Source: Himantopus leucocephalus | Taxonomy: Eukaryota; Chordata; Aves; Charadriiformes; Recurvirostridae | Direction of reading: 5' to 3' | DNA length: 64,000 nt | Assembly (NCBI GenBank): GCA_003993805.1 | Contig: RSEF01000003.1 | Location: 85,169,595 to 85,233,594 of the forward strand | Part shown: in pieces, positions 37,132 through 49,603 of the stretch | Layout: each line of letters starts with the position of its first letter | How positions within the stretch are numbered: position 1 is the stretch's first letter | Position numbers and translations under genes: made by a program | The notes under the pieces: model-generated | Databases searched by the model: none | Told to the model about the DNA's origin: nothing | Seen by the model: the letters and a program-made list of their open reading frames with translations, nothing else

Positions 37132-39840
37132 ACATTTTGATCTTTACATTTTGATCTATATTAAATATAGTCTCTAAATGAATTACTGATTTGCTTGCAT
37201 GATCACAAAACTGCCCTGCAATACAGTAACACCCAATTCACCTTCAGCCAGTCTTTCCACCCAAAACATCACTGAAAAGGCAAGGAGAAGGAAAAGCTGA
37301 TTTGGCTTAATGGGTTTTTTGTTTGTTCCTTTGAACGACATTTGAGGGACAACAGCAAAGATAAATGGATGTGGTGAAAATAATTGATTTTTTACCATGC
37401 TTCCACATACAAGCTCAAGAGACCCGAAACTTGGTCAGTAATGCTAGAGAAGACTATCCACATTGACTCTACAACTCATTTATTCATCAGCTGTGGTTGT
37501 TTACATGATGTATGAAAGCAAAAAATTTTGGGAATAATAAAAGCCGCATTCAGGTAAGAAAATGAAGCCTCAACTGCAAGTATCTAATAAGAAGTAATGT
37601 TGTGTAGGGATTATTTCTACTTTTTGCTAACTGTGATGAGTATGTACCCACAGACCTCCTTCATAGATATCTCCTTGGCCTGAAAATGTCGTCCTAAGAG
37701 CACCCTTGTCCCTCTGCTATTTGTTCTTGAGAGTCTCCTTTCTCTGACAACAGCCCCTTTCATGGCATGTAAAGCAGAACATCTGTGGGTGGATCTGAAG
37801 GCCAAGTGCACCTGCATTAGTGTCAGAGTGGCCCAAGACAACAGCAAAGTCATACTCACATTTCCCTCTGTTCTGCAACAATAGTCCTCAAAATGTTCTG
37901 CTTTGCTCTCAGCCAAGCATTTACTCCATTTTAAGATCTGCTTTTAAGATGCGCCACAGCCACTGTGGCAAACACCTTCACCCATGATGTGAAAAACAAT
38001 TTTCTCGCTGTTTTTCTGGAAAGGAGAGTTAAGCTGGACTCCCTAGGCTTTTCTTACCTGCTGGAGCAGGGAGAGAAGGTAAACAGGCATTTGTGATACC
38101 TCTGTCAGCAACAGAGAAGACGAGGAGAGGCATTTCTTATTTAGGAAATAATTTGTGCCTTTGTAGCCCAGCCGCTGCCATCCATCTCCCCTGGGCTTTG
38201 ACACCATGAGGGAGCACCCCAGCGAGGCACCCTTGCTGCTCTCCACGCAGGAGACGGCATCCAGAGGACACCCTTTGGGAAAGGGACCGCTGGGCTGGTG
38301 GGGGTCATTTGGCTCTGCACCAACACCCAGGACGTGGGAAATCCAGGCTGAGCTGTCTGTATCCTCAGGGGATTTGAACCCCAAAGTTCATTTTAATGGG
38401 AAATATCGCTAATGCGTGGCTGTGGGTGATGCTGAGAGGAGGGTGATGCTCTTCTGGGACCGTCCTCCCAGGTAAAGCTGTGCCCACACAGCATGGATGC
38501 AGGCGCTGTAGGGACAGGGGAGAAAGCAAGTAAGCAATGGTCTGTACATGTAGTTCAGCCAGGCATCCAGTCCCATCAGAAAGAGCCACCTCCAGGGCTT
38601 TTACACTTCTCACTTAGGTATTGCCAAATCGAAGTACGTAAATAGTACTGCGAAGAGAGGGACTGAACCTGCTTAGGTCCTGGCTAACATGTCCTGAAAA
38701 AATAGCGGGTTATATTAGAGATAAGGACTGTGAATTTGGTTTAGCCATCATGCAAAGCTAAGATAACCGTAACTGGTGTTTCTATAATGAAAATCTGAAC
38801 AATGTAACAGGGTTTTTTAGTTAAAAACGCTGCTGTAACTTAAAAGGAAGTAACTGGTTACTGTGCTTTGTGCAGTGCTATTTGCAGCATCATTAAACAT
38901 CCCCCGAAACCTTGCTGTTGGAAACTGGATTTAGCCAGGGTCCATTATGAGCCCAGACGACTGTGCAAAATTGCCTGCTTTATTCATACAATGATGCTGA
39001 AAATGTTTAGACTTGGGTGCCTCAAATCAGGCATCTCTCTATTTACATTCCTAAATTAGAGTCCATTTGTTATTCATGGCTTGCTTACCTGCGACAGATA
39101 GATTGGGTTGTTCATATGACCCATCCCATCCTGTCTCAGGCGAGTTGGTGTAACTAAAAATTCCTCATTTCCTAGCAGCACACTGGACTTCCTATAACGT
39201 AACCCATTCCAGAGGTTTTGGTACTTCTATTCAGTTATCTCAGCCGGCACCTAAATATGAGAAAGGCAGTAGAAGGAAGTGGGTTTAAAAAAAATTCTCC
39301 TAAACATTTACCCAAATGAAATCAATTGCTCTTCATGTTTTCTATAAAAACTCAGTATTGGAATCGGTACTTGGGGTTAGCAGAGGGTCAAGTTGTGAGT
39401 TTGCTGAGCATTTGCCTCTTTCTGCATGCAAAGAGGAGGGTAAAGGAAAATGTAAAGCACTGAAAGTATTTAAAATACATTTCAGAGATGAGGGGAGATG
39501 ATTTCTCTTGCTAATTTTGCAAGTCAGTCATCGCTGCACCTTGGTACCTCTAGCAAAATTTGACCTGCTTAGGCCCATTCGCAAATAAAGACATTTCTGT
39601 AATTCACCGGAGAATTGGGAAGCTTTGAGATAATGATTACACGCTTTCCTGAAGGGTGGATCTACTCTATTTCCCGTGGTTTCTAGGGCTTCTCACTCTC
39701 CTGCAGATCCCTGAGAGCTCAGCTGAGCTATGGTGGTGGTCATTGGGATGTGTTTCCTCTGTGCCAGCTCCTGCATTCCGCCTGGCTAAAAAACACACAC
39801 AGCCAGGGGAACACACCTTGGGGGCCTCGGAGGAAGGAGT
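37132..39840. other. Unannotated stretch, nothing recognised
   Basis: No gene or repeat identified. A short ACATTTTGATCT duplication at 37132-37157 lies next to the CR1 end. Confidence 0.4.
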
Positions 39841-40260
39841 GAAGGAACGTCTGTGAATTTTGGCCATTTCTCACATAACTCCATCTAAACCACCTGCAAA
39901 ACCCAGCCATATCCCTTGGGGCACTATCTGTGACTTTTGTCAGGTGCCTGCTCTGGTATCTGTCACGTCCAGCGATGTCTCATGTCGTGCCCAGCAGTGT
40001 CCCCTGCACTGTTCACTCAGCCCATCCTCTGGCCAGGACCGAGCTGGAGNCGAAGGGATGTCTGTGAATTTTGGCCATTTCTCACATAACTCCATCTGAA
40101 CCACCTGCAAAACCCAGCCATATCCTTTGGGGCGCTATCTGTGACTTTTGTCAGGTGCCTACTCTGGTATCTGTCACGTCCAGCGATGTCTCATGTCGTG
40201 CCCAGCAGTGTCCCCTGCACTGTTCACTCAGCCCATCCTCTGGCCAGGACCGAGCTGGAG
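39841..40260. repeat. 209-bp direct duplication around a single N at 40050
   Basis: Positions 39841-40049 and 40052-40260 are collinear without an indel. They differ at only a few sites, all transitions in the ones I checked (for example TCTAAACC versus TCTGAACC, and GCCTGCT versus GCCTACT). The pattern suits two haplotype copies of one locus placed side by side at a scaffold join. Confidence 0.95.
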
Positions 40261-43200
40261 CCTCACGTGTCCCTGCAGCCCCAGGAGAGTGGTTCTGCCC
40301 TGGTGGAGGAACCAGCTTTCCTGCAGGAAAGCTTAAGGTGAGGAGAAGAATAGAGGTAGCGTAAGTCCAGAAAAACACTTTTGCTCAAAAAAATGAATGA
40401 CTCGTGCCCTTCCCTTGCAAAAGCTGCCAACGGCAGTATGCACATCAGGAACAACTTTGGGCTGTGGCACAAAACCAAACACATAGGGCAGTCCTTTCTC
40501 GTCTTTGTCCAGAAGGTGCTACTGTTCATGACCTACTGGTTGTCCCATAGAGGCACTGCTAGGGGAAGAGCCTTATTCTTCCTTCTTTGCAGCTGCACAC
40601 CACTGAAACAGAAGATATGGGCCTATGAATATTGTGTAATTGAATCTTACTCTGTGTACTGTATCCTTGCCAGTGGCACTGCCTTTTCTCTCAGCCACAT
40701 ATCTTTCAGCACTCGCTGCCCTGATTCCACATTAATACGTCCGCCTCCTGCTGGAACGTGCACTCACATCAGCAGCTCCTTCCAGCATTAGCACTATTAA
40801 AAATAATGAAATGTCAGGTTGTGCAACTGTGCCTCTAGACCCATTATGGAAATGCACGGCAGGACCATAGCAGCCTGAGTCAGTCCTCCATTCAGCTTTT
40901 GGAAGGATAAGATGCAGATAAGGACATTTATGTTTTTAAATAGCACCTTGGTTCCTGGCTGTGGCTCACCTCTGTCTGACCAGTGCTTTTCCCAAAGGAT
41001 GTATGGGGCAACATTTTAGTGAAAGAGGCATTGAACAAATCTTGCTTTACTGACAGCCCTTCTGTCAGTAGACAGAACCTCTATTATTTTTATCGACCAG
41101 AAGTGTGTGAATTAAAAGGAAATTAAAGGATGTTGGAGGCTGTAGAAGGAGCGGACTGGCACAGCATTTCAGAAGATTGGGATAAACAGATCTAATAATG
41201 TAGGAAATAAAAAAGCAGCCGACACTATACAGTAAGTTTCAAACATTGTTAGCTACACTGCCAGAGAGACCAATAAAGTTCTGTCATTACTGATTTTCAC
41301 TGGGGATAGAGGGAGGTCCTAGTGGAGGGAACAACAAAATGATGCAGAAGATGCGAAAAACCTGAGAGTCGGTGGAAGATAATGGCAAGTGGAATTTCTC
41401 ATGCAACAAGTGTGCTTGAATTCTCTCAAAACAGTTTAGCCTGATTGCATAGACAAGTTCATTTCCATCTATATTATTCCTCTCACTGGGAATTCTCCAC
41501 CTGCTTCCTCTAAATAATCACAGGCAGAATGAGATGAGCTTAAAGGAATACAGACTAAATGAAGAAAACTCTGCTTGGTAGTGACGAGGTGTGCAATATT
41601 TCTAGAATTACATGTAGAAACATCCTTCTCATCTCATTTAATTTGAGTCTACGCTGGTGTTATAAAGGAAACAAACCTGCTTCTCCCTCGGTGGTCCCAT
41701 GGCATCTCTTGTCATGAGGATGCCCAGGTTGTATCGCTCACCTGTGTGTTGTATTGAATGCTCACAAGTGCACACACGTACAAGTGGACAATATGACCTG
41801 GTAATGGCTTGTAAAAGCATCTGCCATATAAATCACATATACAGTGGCACATAAAGTTGTTTCTGAGCAATCTGGGATTCCAGAGGGAGCCCTCTTCCCA
41901 TGCTTTTGTTAGCTCCAGGACATGGCCCTCTTCCCCAGTGGGGGGGATCCATCGCCCATTTGTTCTTTCTGTGTGTGTACTAGAAAAGCATTAGAGTTAG
42001 CATTGCCTTGCATAAACGCTCTTTGTTTTCCCAAGCTGTAGAAATGTGTAAAACAGAGTGATCAAATGCGGGCCATGAGAAGGAAGCAAATGTGTCAACT
42101 CGTCAGTGATTTGACTGAGCAACTACCCTCAGCAGCTGGGATGCACCTGGCAGCCCATGCAGATAATCGCACAACCATCAGCAACAAATACTGTGCAAAG
42201 CAAATGTGCCACGCACGCTTGAGAAACACATGACCCATAGAAAGCACCGTTCCTAACAGTGGCGTATCTAAGCTGGGTTCTGTCATGTCAGAAAGTTTAC
42301 AGAGAGAGCATCAGTTCTGCTGGGTGGGGCAGTACCATCAAGAGGAACAGCAGAATCACAGCACGTGAGTGGCTTCTCGCCTTATCCAGTGGTGGTGAGA
42401 TTACTTGCCTGACCAGCCATAGCTGTAAGCACGTGAGGGATTTAATTGCTTAATTGCTTGCAGCCATTGTCCTAATACATGTTCTCAAAAACTCTGGATA
42501 CCTTCTTGGCCCATAAGTTTTTCTGTATTGTTAGATCCTAACACATCTTTGATTGTTAGTGATAAATCCCAGCTATTTATTGAACCTCTTACTGGGCATT
42601 GGCACCTTTACTATGTTCTAGGTGATGTAAAATGCTACTTCAGTATGGGCAGAAATAGACCAGAGCATGTCTGAGCAGAGATGTTCTCTGCACAACTTGC
42701 TGCAAGAGTGTGGTCCACCACCCATTAGGCAGGGCAAGTTCTCTTATCAATTTCAGCAGGCTTTGGGTGCAACTAAAAATCATGCTATAAGAGTGTCTGA
42801 CAGGCTTAAAATTAATCCAACAGAGGCAACTATATCAAATGTCAGACTGACACAAAATTCTAGCCATTGAATGTCATCTTCATTTCATCTTTTAAATCCA
42901 TACTGAGATACATCCCCGTTAAGGGATCACGTTATCCCTGCCTCTATTTATCACCCGGTTCAACATCACCACTTAACCATTTGACACTGACTATGGCAGT
43001 GTTTTCAAACAGCATCCCAAATCAGTGATCCTTCGCCGTTACAGTCAGGCTAAGAACCACACAACATCCCCAGCTAACAGCTGAAGTATATTTAATCTGC
43101 AATGCCAGAATACGCTGCATTGTAAAATTTACGGTCATCACAGGCACACCCCCAGCAGGTGTGATAGATATAATTAAAGAACTGCCGGGGGATGTAGCCA

Positions 43201-43888
43201 AAATGAGTCAAAGTCTGGAGCGGTTCTTTGGAATAAAAGAGTTACAGAACACCTTTATTCTGGAGGATTTTATCAGCTATAGCTATTGCCTACAAACACC
43301 TTCAGTCATGAGTTGTTTTGTGTGCTCATTGTGAAGCTGATTTTGTTTTTCACCTCTTCAACCACGTTTTTTCTTTTCTGTGTAATTTCTGTGTGTTCAC
43401 ATTTTGAATCCTAATAGAACACAATTATCTGCTCGATGTCATCATAAATGTTTTTTATTAAGCTGAGAAGATACAGACTTTCAAGGTTTCGAGATCCTGT
43501 TTTGGCTATTCCATATCTGGCGATATGAAAGTAATTTAGAATAATTTCTTTGTGGTTTTTCAGAATAGCACTGAATTACAGAAAAATAAAAGCAGAAAAA
43601 AAATATCCAGTCACTGTACAATATGGACAAAATTGCATACTTCAGCATACTCCTGTTTTAGCAGAGAAGTTCTGAGTGTGATCAGATATACTGACTGCTC
43701 TACTAGGATCTCCCTATACATACAAAGTCATGGAATAAATTTGGTATGAAATTTGAATGAATTTTTAACAAACCTGGAGTTTAAACATTGACTTTTTTCA
43801 GTTTAAGAGGAATAAATATTCCAGCAACGCATAGTCATCCTAAGGCAAAGAGTTTGCAAGAGACACCTTGTTCAATTCACTATATTGC
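40261..43888. other. Long gene-free stretch
   Basis: No gene, RNA gene or transposon recognised. The longest plus-strand frame (40381-40791, 136 codons) carries no motif that I know. Confidence 0.4.
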
Positions 43889-43928
43889 TACAAAAATGTG
43901 GGCTGAGNGTACAAAAATGTGGGCTAAG
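43889..43928. repeat. 19-bp direct duplication around a single N at 43908
   Basis: TACAAAAATGTGGGCTGAG before the N and the same with one change (CTAAG) after it. Same junction class as the other single-N sites. Confidence 0.9.
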
Positions 43929-46283
43929 CTTCAGGTTGCATTTTCATCCCTTGGTTATTTGTAGCAAAAATTAAAAAATATAATTTTGTAATACTATAAT
44001 TAAAGCCAGCTAAGTAAGAAGTATATAGTACTCTGTCAAGAGTACTCTGTGTTGTGTGTTTGCTCACAGTTTAAGCAACACTAAGGGCTTTTATCAAGTC
44101 CAGAAAGGGGTCTGCAAAAACTCCTGCAGCAATAATGAGTATGCCGTTGAAAATCCAAACTACAATGAGTTTTGAAGCCCCTTAACTATATTTATACATT
44201 TTTTACATCTTTTTCCAAATATATATGCCAGGAAAACATGCATAATGGTTCATCAACTTCCTGTCTCTTTTAGAAAGCCCTCCAAAACCCCCAGTGGATG
44301 GCCATATCAAAGTCTGCAAAAGGAGCCTGCGCTCTTCAGTGCACGGGTGGTCAACATGAAGGGGTCTGCGTGCACGCTTTATCGCTGTCCCGGCATACCC
44401 CACACTCCATGTTCTAGACGTTTAATGAGTATCGCAGATCTGCTCGAACCCATAGCTGTGCTGTATCTTGAGCCCTGATGTAACTTCTTTATGAACCCAA
44501 CTTCTGCAGTCAACATGCAGCATCTTCACAGAGCATCTTGGGGTGGTCTGAGCCCACTGCCCTGTGAAAGGACAACAGGGGTCCTCAGGCACCGCACAGT
44601 GCCTGGCAAGAAGGCACTGCAGCATTGTTGCCTCATGAAGCTGAGGTGAGGCAGGAGGTGACAGACATCTTGTAGAAACCACATCTCAGTAGGTGTGATT
44701 CAGGGGAGTTGAAGCTTCTGTGCTGTAGAGCGCAATACAACCAAGTTGGCTCTAATCAAGTCAAAAGACTGTGACAAACGTCAGCCTTGGTGGAGCATTG
44801 ATCAGGATATATCATATTAAGACTCCACGAGTGCATTAACCAAAGCAGATCCCGTATGAGCCGTGAGCAGTAAATGAACTGTCTGCACAAGAATGAGCTG
44901 CCGGGGTTGGGAGGATGCTACAAGATAAATGAGCCTGCAAAATAACTGAGAGACAATGATGGAGTAAGGGCGACATTTGCCGAGCTTTTACCAGTGCCAC
45001 TGATAGAGGTGGAAAGAAAACACCCAGAGCGGGGTACATGCATAGGACAATACATAATAATTTTGACCACTGTGCAAATAAACAAGTCAGAAGCAGGCTT
45101 TGCCCCAGCATAGCGGAGTCAGAAGACACTGTGCCCGTACCGTGCCACATGCATTAATGCTTTGTCTGCTAGATGCGAGCATGTTGGGGCTGTGCCCTCT
45201 GGGCTGTGCCGCCGGCCAGACCTTTGCTGCTGAGCTGACACCCCTGTTGCTCCGTTTGAGGTAAGACAGCGCTGACGGCACTGGGCAGCACATCACAGCT
45301 CCAAGGCACCTGAGGCTGCAGCCCTGACACGTGGACAAGGAAGGACCACAGAACAACAGCAAACTAATGACCAGTTGCCGCCTCCTTGCTGAGGAGTAAG
45401 ATCCTGCCAAGTTTTGAATTTCAGTAGCTTTTATTAGGACAGTGTTTTTAAAAAGGGCGGTTCTGCTTTTCCCTGCAGAAGTAGCATCTGTTTATAGTTC
45501 AGGGTCCTAGAACTACTTATGACCAGGGACCACCCATGGACGACATAAGTCTAAGGGTATTTCTGAGAAGAGCAAACATAAAAATACACAGTATTTACAC
45601 TGGTATTTTTGGTATCATCTGTAAACTCTTAACTGCAGAAGTTAATCCAAATAAAATGAGGATGCTGTTTTGTTAATTTTCTTATGAGGAGTAATTGCAG
45701 TGCAGTAGATTACTGGGCACTGACAGTGCAATAGATCACTTTTTCATACAAGGCAAAAAAAGATTATCTCCTTAGGAAGGTAACAGGGTGGCATCCAGAG
45801 CTCAGGAAAGAGGCAGCTTTGAGAGAAGGACTATAGTGAATCTGGTGAGTGCCTTGTACAGCATCTCATCACCACCAACACAAGGTGCTTCACAGAGAGC
45901 TGCAAGGACCCTTAAAATGAGTTTTGAATCACTCTGAGGATGAAGAAGAACCTGTTTTAGAGCAGGCAAGAATGGATCTGATTTGGAGTCACCTGTTTCT
46001 GAACACCCAGCCGTGGTGTAGAGATGGGTAGGTGGGTGGGAGCAGTCCATAGCAAAATGGCACCTCTGGAACCTGCTTGAACAACGTTTCTTTGTCCCTT
46101 CCTAGAATAGCATCATCCCGCTGCACTGGGATTAACCTGACTGAGCAGCACTGCTTTTATTTGCCAGAAAACTGGAAAGCAGCTCAGATTGGCCCCTAGC
46201 TAGGATTTTATAGGATACGCAAAAGAGTCTCAAGAGGTTCTCAGTCTCCGCTAGGTCATGACTACCGGAATTACTCAAAAGAA
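43929..46283. other. Unannotated stretch, nothing recognised
   Basis: No gene or repeat recognised. A weak near-duplicate, CAGTGCARTAGATYAC, occurs twice at about 45697-45740. Confidence 0.4.
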
Positions 46284-46558
46284 GTGAGATTCATTTCACC
46301 TCACTGTACATATCTAAACGTTAATCATCTCCATCTAAGCGAGTCACCCTGGGCTCCCTTCAGACTCGGTGGAGAGAAATGAGCACCTCCAAAAGGCAAC
46401 TCATTTCATCTTCGCATAGATGCCAAAGATGGATGAGACGAGTTGCCTTCTGGAGGTGTCTATTTCTCTCCATTAACTATATAGAGAGCCTTAGGTGACG
46501 AGCTTGCACTCAGATGATTAACTTACAATGTCAAAAGCTCAAGGCAGATGAATCCCAC
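46284..46558. repeat. Large foldback (inverted repeat), 127-nt arms, 21-nt loop
   Basis: Arm 1 is 46284-46410, the loop 46411-46431 and arm 2 46432-46558. Arm 1 aligns with the reverse complement of arm 2 over all 127 positions without any gap. The inner 40 nt match at 34 of 40 (GGAGAGAAAT, CACCTCCA and AAGGCAACTC are exact), and three mismatches would be G:U pairs in a transcript. The middle 51 nt match at 33 of 51 (GTTAATCATCT and GTCACC exact). The outer 36 nt match more weakly, starting with GTGRGATTCAT. This could be an old palindromic MITE, a hairpin RNA source or a structured regulatory element. I do not recognise the family with certainty. Confidence 0.85.
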
Positions 46559-47399
46559 ATGCAGTACATTAGCATTTGAGCAGTCAGCCCTGCAGACAGA
46601 AGGGAGGGGATTACCGAGCACACCGCTGACAGTCACTCTGGCGGCTTCTTCTAGCTCTGCAGAAACGTACCTGGTGACATATCCAATGACTTCCTAGGAA
46701 AGAAGCAGCAACCTGAATGCAAAAAAAGGATCAGAAAGGGAGAAGGGCAATACATTAAAGAAAAAGAAGAAATATGTGCAGATAACAACCAGCCAACAAT
46801 TCCCTGCTGGATTTTTCCTGCCCAAACCAGCATGGCTCAGTACAACCAGTTATATCTGAATGATCCAGAACCGAGGTAAGGGAGACTGTGGTAACACAAG
46901 ATGATGGCCACAACAAGATGGCCTCACACTGCCTTTCCTCTTGTGTCCGCAGTGTCCATGATGAAAGTGTGGTGGACTGAACGAAGGCATGCATACGTGC
47001 CTGAACGTATCTGAAATCTTGTCTGAAAGGCATGCTCCTTTTCATGGCAAGACATAGGTGACTATCTGAAAGGAAGCAACTCAACATGCTTTTCATGATC
47101 CGCCTACAAATACACCCAGGAAGTCACAGACCAAGTCTGAGGAGCATTGCTGGGACATTGTAAGAGGTGGTCCAGTTATGGTGAAACCTTCCTACCATGC
47201 AAGATGAGTATTTGTCCCCAATACAACTTTGTGGGAATGAAGAGTCCTTCTATCGCCATTCAGAGCTGAGCAGATAAGGCACAAAACTCTTAACCCACCT
47301 CTCTTGAGCACCAGCCTAGTGCCATAATTACTGACTAATCCTGCCTCTGTAGCCTGTCACAAGAACAGTTTTTGGCAGTCATTTCAGCTCCTTTCACAG
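46559..47399. other. Unannotated stretch
   Basis: Apart from the speculative exon-like segment at 46832 nothing is recognised. Confidence 0.4.
46832..46875 (+). other. Exon-like start segment, speculative
   Basis: An ATG in good context (CCAGCATGG) opens 14 codons, MAQYNQLYLNDPEP, followed at once by a donor-like CGAG/GTAAGG. It could be an alternative first coding exon about 2.7 kb upstream of the CpG island, but no family match comes to mind and short chance matches are common. Confidence 0.12.
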
Positions 47400-47740
47400 T
47401 CACATGAAATTAATTTAATTATTAAAAAGAATCGAAAGAATAATGGGATTTAATTGACTTAATGTGAAGCTTTCTGGGCTGTCACTCCACCCAGCTTCTG
47501 ATCAACTTGTAGTCATTCAGCTGCGAGTGACTGATGTTTGTGCCTTTCATTAAGAGCCCATTGTCTCAGTTTAAATCCTTCTTTCCATGCTTAATATTTG
47601 CATAATATTGCTTTTATTTTTCAGATTTCTATTTCATTGTCAGACACCCTGGACAGAGGGCTCTGCACGTGTATGTGATTGATACAGTCACCTCCTTCTC
47701 CTGGAATTTTGTTTTACCTGTAGCTGTAGTACGTTAGGGG
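47400..47740. promoter_or_regulatory. Candidate conserved AT-rich element with octamer
   Basis: Begins with TTAATTTAATTATTAAAAAG and includes TTTAATTGACTTAATG and a perfect octamer ATTTGCAT at 47596-47603. Immediately after, a pyrimidine tract ends TTTTTCAG at 47624. It is followed by an open stretch to a TAG at 47735-47737 whose translation includes FYFIVRHPGQRALHV. Two readings are possible: a non-coding element, or an acceptor plus a short terminal exon of an unknown gene. Confidence 0.28.
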
Positions 47741-48894
47741 AGGATGGGTGAGGTGTGGAGTCACTGCCTGGGACACACACCAGAATAGAGTTAGACAGCA
47801 AGTTGTTTAATTCAGTCATGCACATGTCTAAATAATTACTACATCTTACAGTTTTTATTTGTCTGACCACCATGATGATGGCCTCACTGAAGATTATGGC
47901 CCTGATATAGCTGACATTGTATGAACACATAGCAGCTTTCCCATCTTCTCTAACCCCCAAACAAAAGTAGGAGATGTCAGAAACTCCAAGACAGAAATTC
48001 TCTTCAGCACCGATGACCATAAAAAATGCTTGGGAATTTCATTCCTTTTTTGTTCAAAATTTGAGGAGGGTATTATGACATGACTAATGAGATCCAGAGA
48101 TTTTTGCTCGTCTTGCTCTGTGACATCTCCCACTCTCGTTTTAGACCATGGAGCCCTCCAGCAATCTTGGGGACACTTCACTGGAAAGCACCAGGATCCT
48201 TTTCTCTGTTCCTTCAGTAAATCAGGAGAGACTTAGTGAAGAGCTTCTTAAACCAGCAACACTCCACGTTAAAACAAATGTTTCTAAAGCTGTGCAAAAT
48301 AATATGATTTCTGATTAGAGACAACTTTCTTAGACAAAGCCGAAGTTCTTTTACTTCCACTCTTCACCTCTTGTTTTTCTTGCATCCGTCCTTCCTTAGA
48401 AAAACAGAAACCTTTTAAGATTCTCCTGTGGCATTTTTATCCAAATGGTTTGATAGGCAGGGAAGCTTCCATAGTACCTATTTTGGCATAAAACATAGCA
48501 TCAAAGTTGCATTTGACAAAGCAAGCATTGCTAGTAGAAATTCTGTCATTCTCAGAGGGAAAAGCTACTGGATTTTGAGTCATTGATGGCATCTAAACTC
48601 TCTGTACGATACTTCCACAGGGTATATGTCACTCTGTACAGGGTATACAATGGAGAACTGAGTGACTTTCACCCCTGTGTCTTCAGCCAGCGTAAATGCA
48701 ACGTTCCAGTCACTAAACAAGCTCTTAAACCCACATGGCTCTCACCGCAGCCCCGCCTGGTCCAGGAGCTCATCTCCAGCACCGGTGAGCAAGGGATGCT
48801 TAGGGACGGGCTGCAAGGAGAGGGCAAGATCCAAACAGGCTCTCCCGGTTTCCAGACAATCCCCTGAAGCCGAGATCAGCAAGTTACCAGCCCT
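47741..48894. other. Unannotated stretch upstream of the CpG island
   Basis: No gene recognised. A small exon-like segment (CTCACCGCAG, 34 nt, then GTGAGC) spans 48751-48784 and is probably chance. Confidence 0.35.
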
Positions 48895-49007
48895 CGGAAG
48901 AGCTCTGTCGGCGGACACCACCTACAGTCCCTGCGTCGGGGCAGCTCCACCCAGGAGCGGGGTGACCCGGCCCCGCAGCCGAGCTCCAGGCAGGGCTCCA
49001 GCCGCCT

Positions 49008-49033
49008 CCCCCCCCCCCCCCCCCCCCCCCCCC
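49008..49033. repeat. Poly-C tract
   Basis: 26 consecutive C, followed by GGGGCCGGCC and another C run ending at 49055. The length is unreliable, and an N follows at 49079. Confidence 0.95.
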
Positions 49034-49349
49034 GGGGCCGGCCCCCCCCCCCCCCTCCCTGCCGGCATCCTCCGGTGCNACGGGGCCGGCCCTCCGCGCA
49101 TCCCCGCCGCGGGGAGCGAGCGGCAAGTGTCGTGCCTGAGCACCGGCACCGGCAGCAGCCGCGCCGGGAGGAGAGGCGGCGGGGTCCGGGCTCCCCCGCG
49201 CTCCTCACCGGGCCGGTGGTCGCCGGTGCCCCCTGGCGGGCGCGGTGGGGCGGGGAGGGGGCGGTGCCGTGGCCCCGCCGGTGCGGAGCGGAGCGGAGCC
49301 GCCGCATCCTCCCCTCGACTCGGCCCCGCCGAGCTCCCCCCCCCCCGGN

Positions 49350-49603
49350 GGGGGGGGAAGGAGGTGGGGGGCGGGAAAGGCAGCGGGCGCTGCCCGCAGC
49401 CGCGGCGCGCCCCGAAGTGGCTGTGCACGGCGTGTGTCCCCCGCCCGCCCCGCTGCCGCCGATAAATCCCACTTGCCGGGGGGGCAGCGCGGCACTTGGT
49501 GGCCGCCGCGCTGCGGGGAGGCGGTGGGGTGCTGCCCGCCCCCCCCCCCGGGGTAGCGACCCCCGCCCAGGGGGCAACGGGAGCCGCTGCCGCTGGAGCC
49601 CAG
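49350..49603 (+). other. Probable untranslated first exon (donor supported, start approximate)
   Basis: A near-perfect splice donor, GCCCAG/GTGAGT, lies at 49603/49604 inside the CpG island, which suggests a first exon on the plus strand ending there. The start is not determined; I set it after the N at 49350. A GATAAATCC motif at about 49460 could act as a weak TATA-like element. No ATG occurs on the plus strand from 48799 to 50050, so the exon would be wholly 5' untranslated. The rest of the gene would lie beyond a first intron that fills the remaining 14 kb. The gene cannot be named. Competing donor-like sites exist on the minus strand (CCCGGTGAGG, complement of about 49202-49211). Confidence 0.45.
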
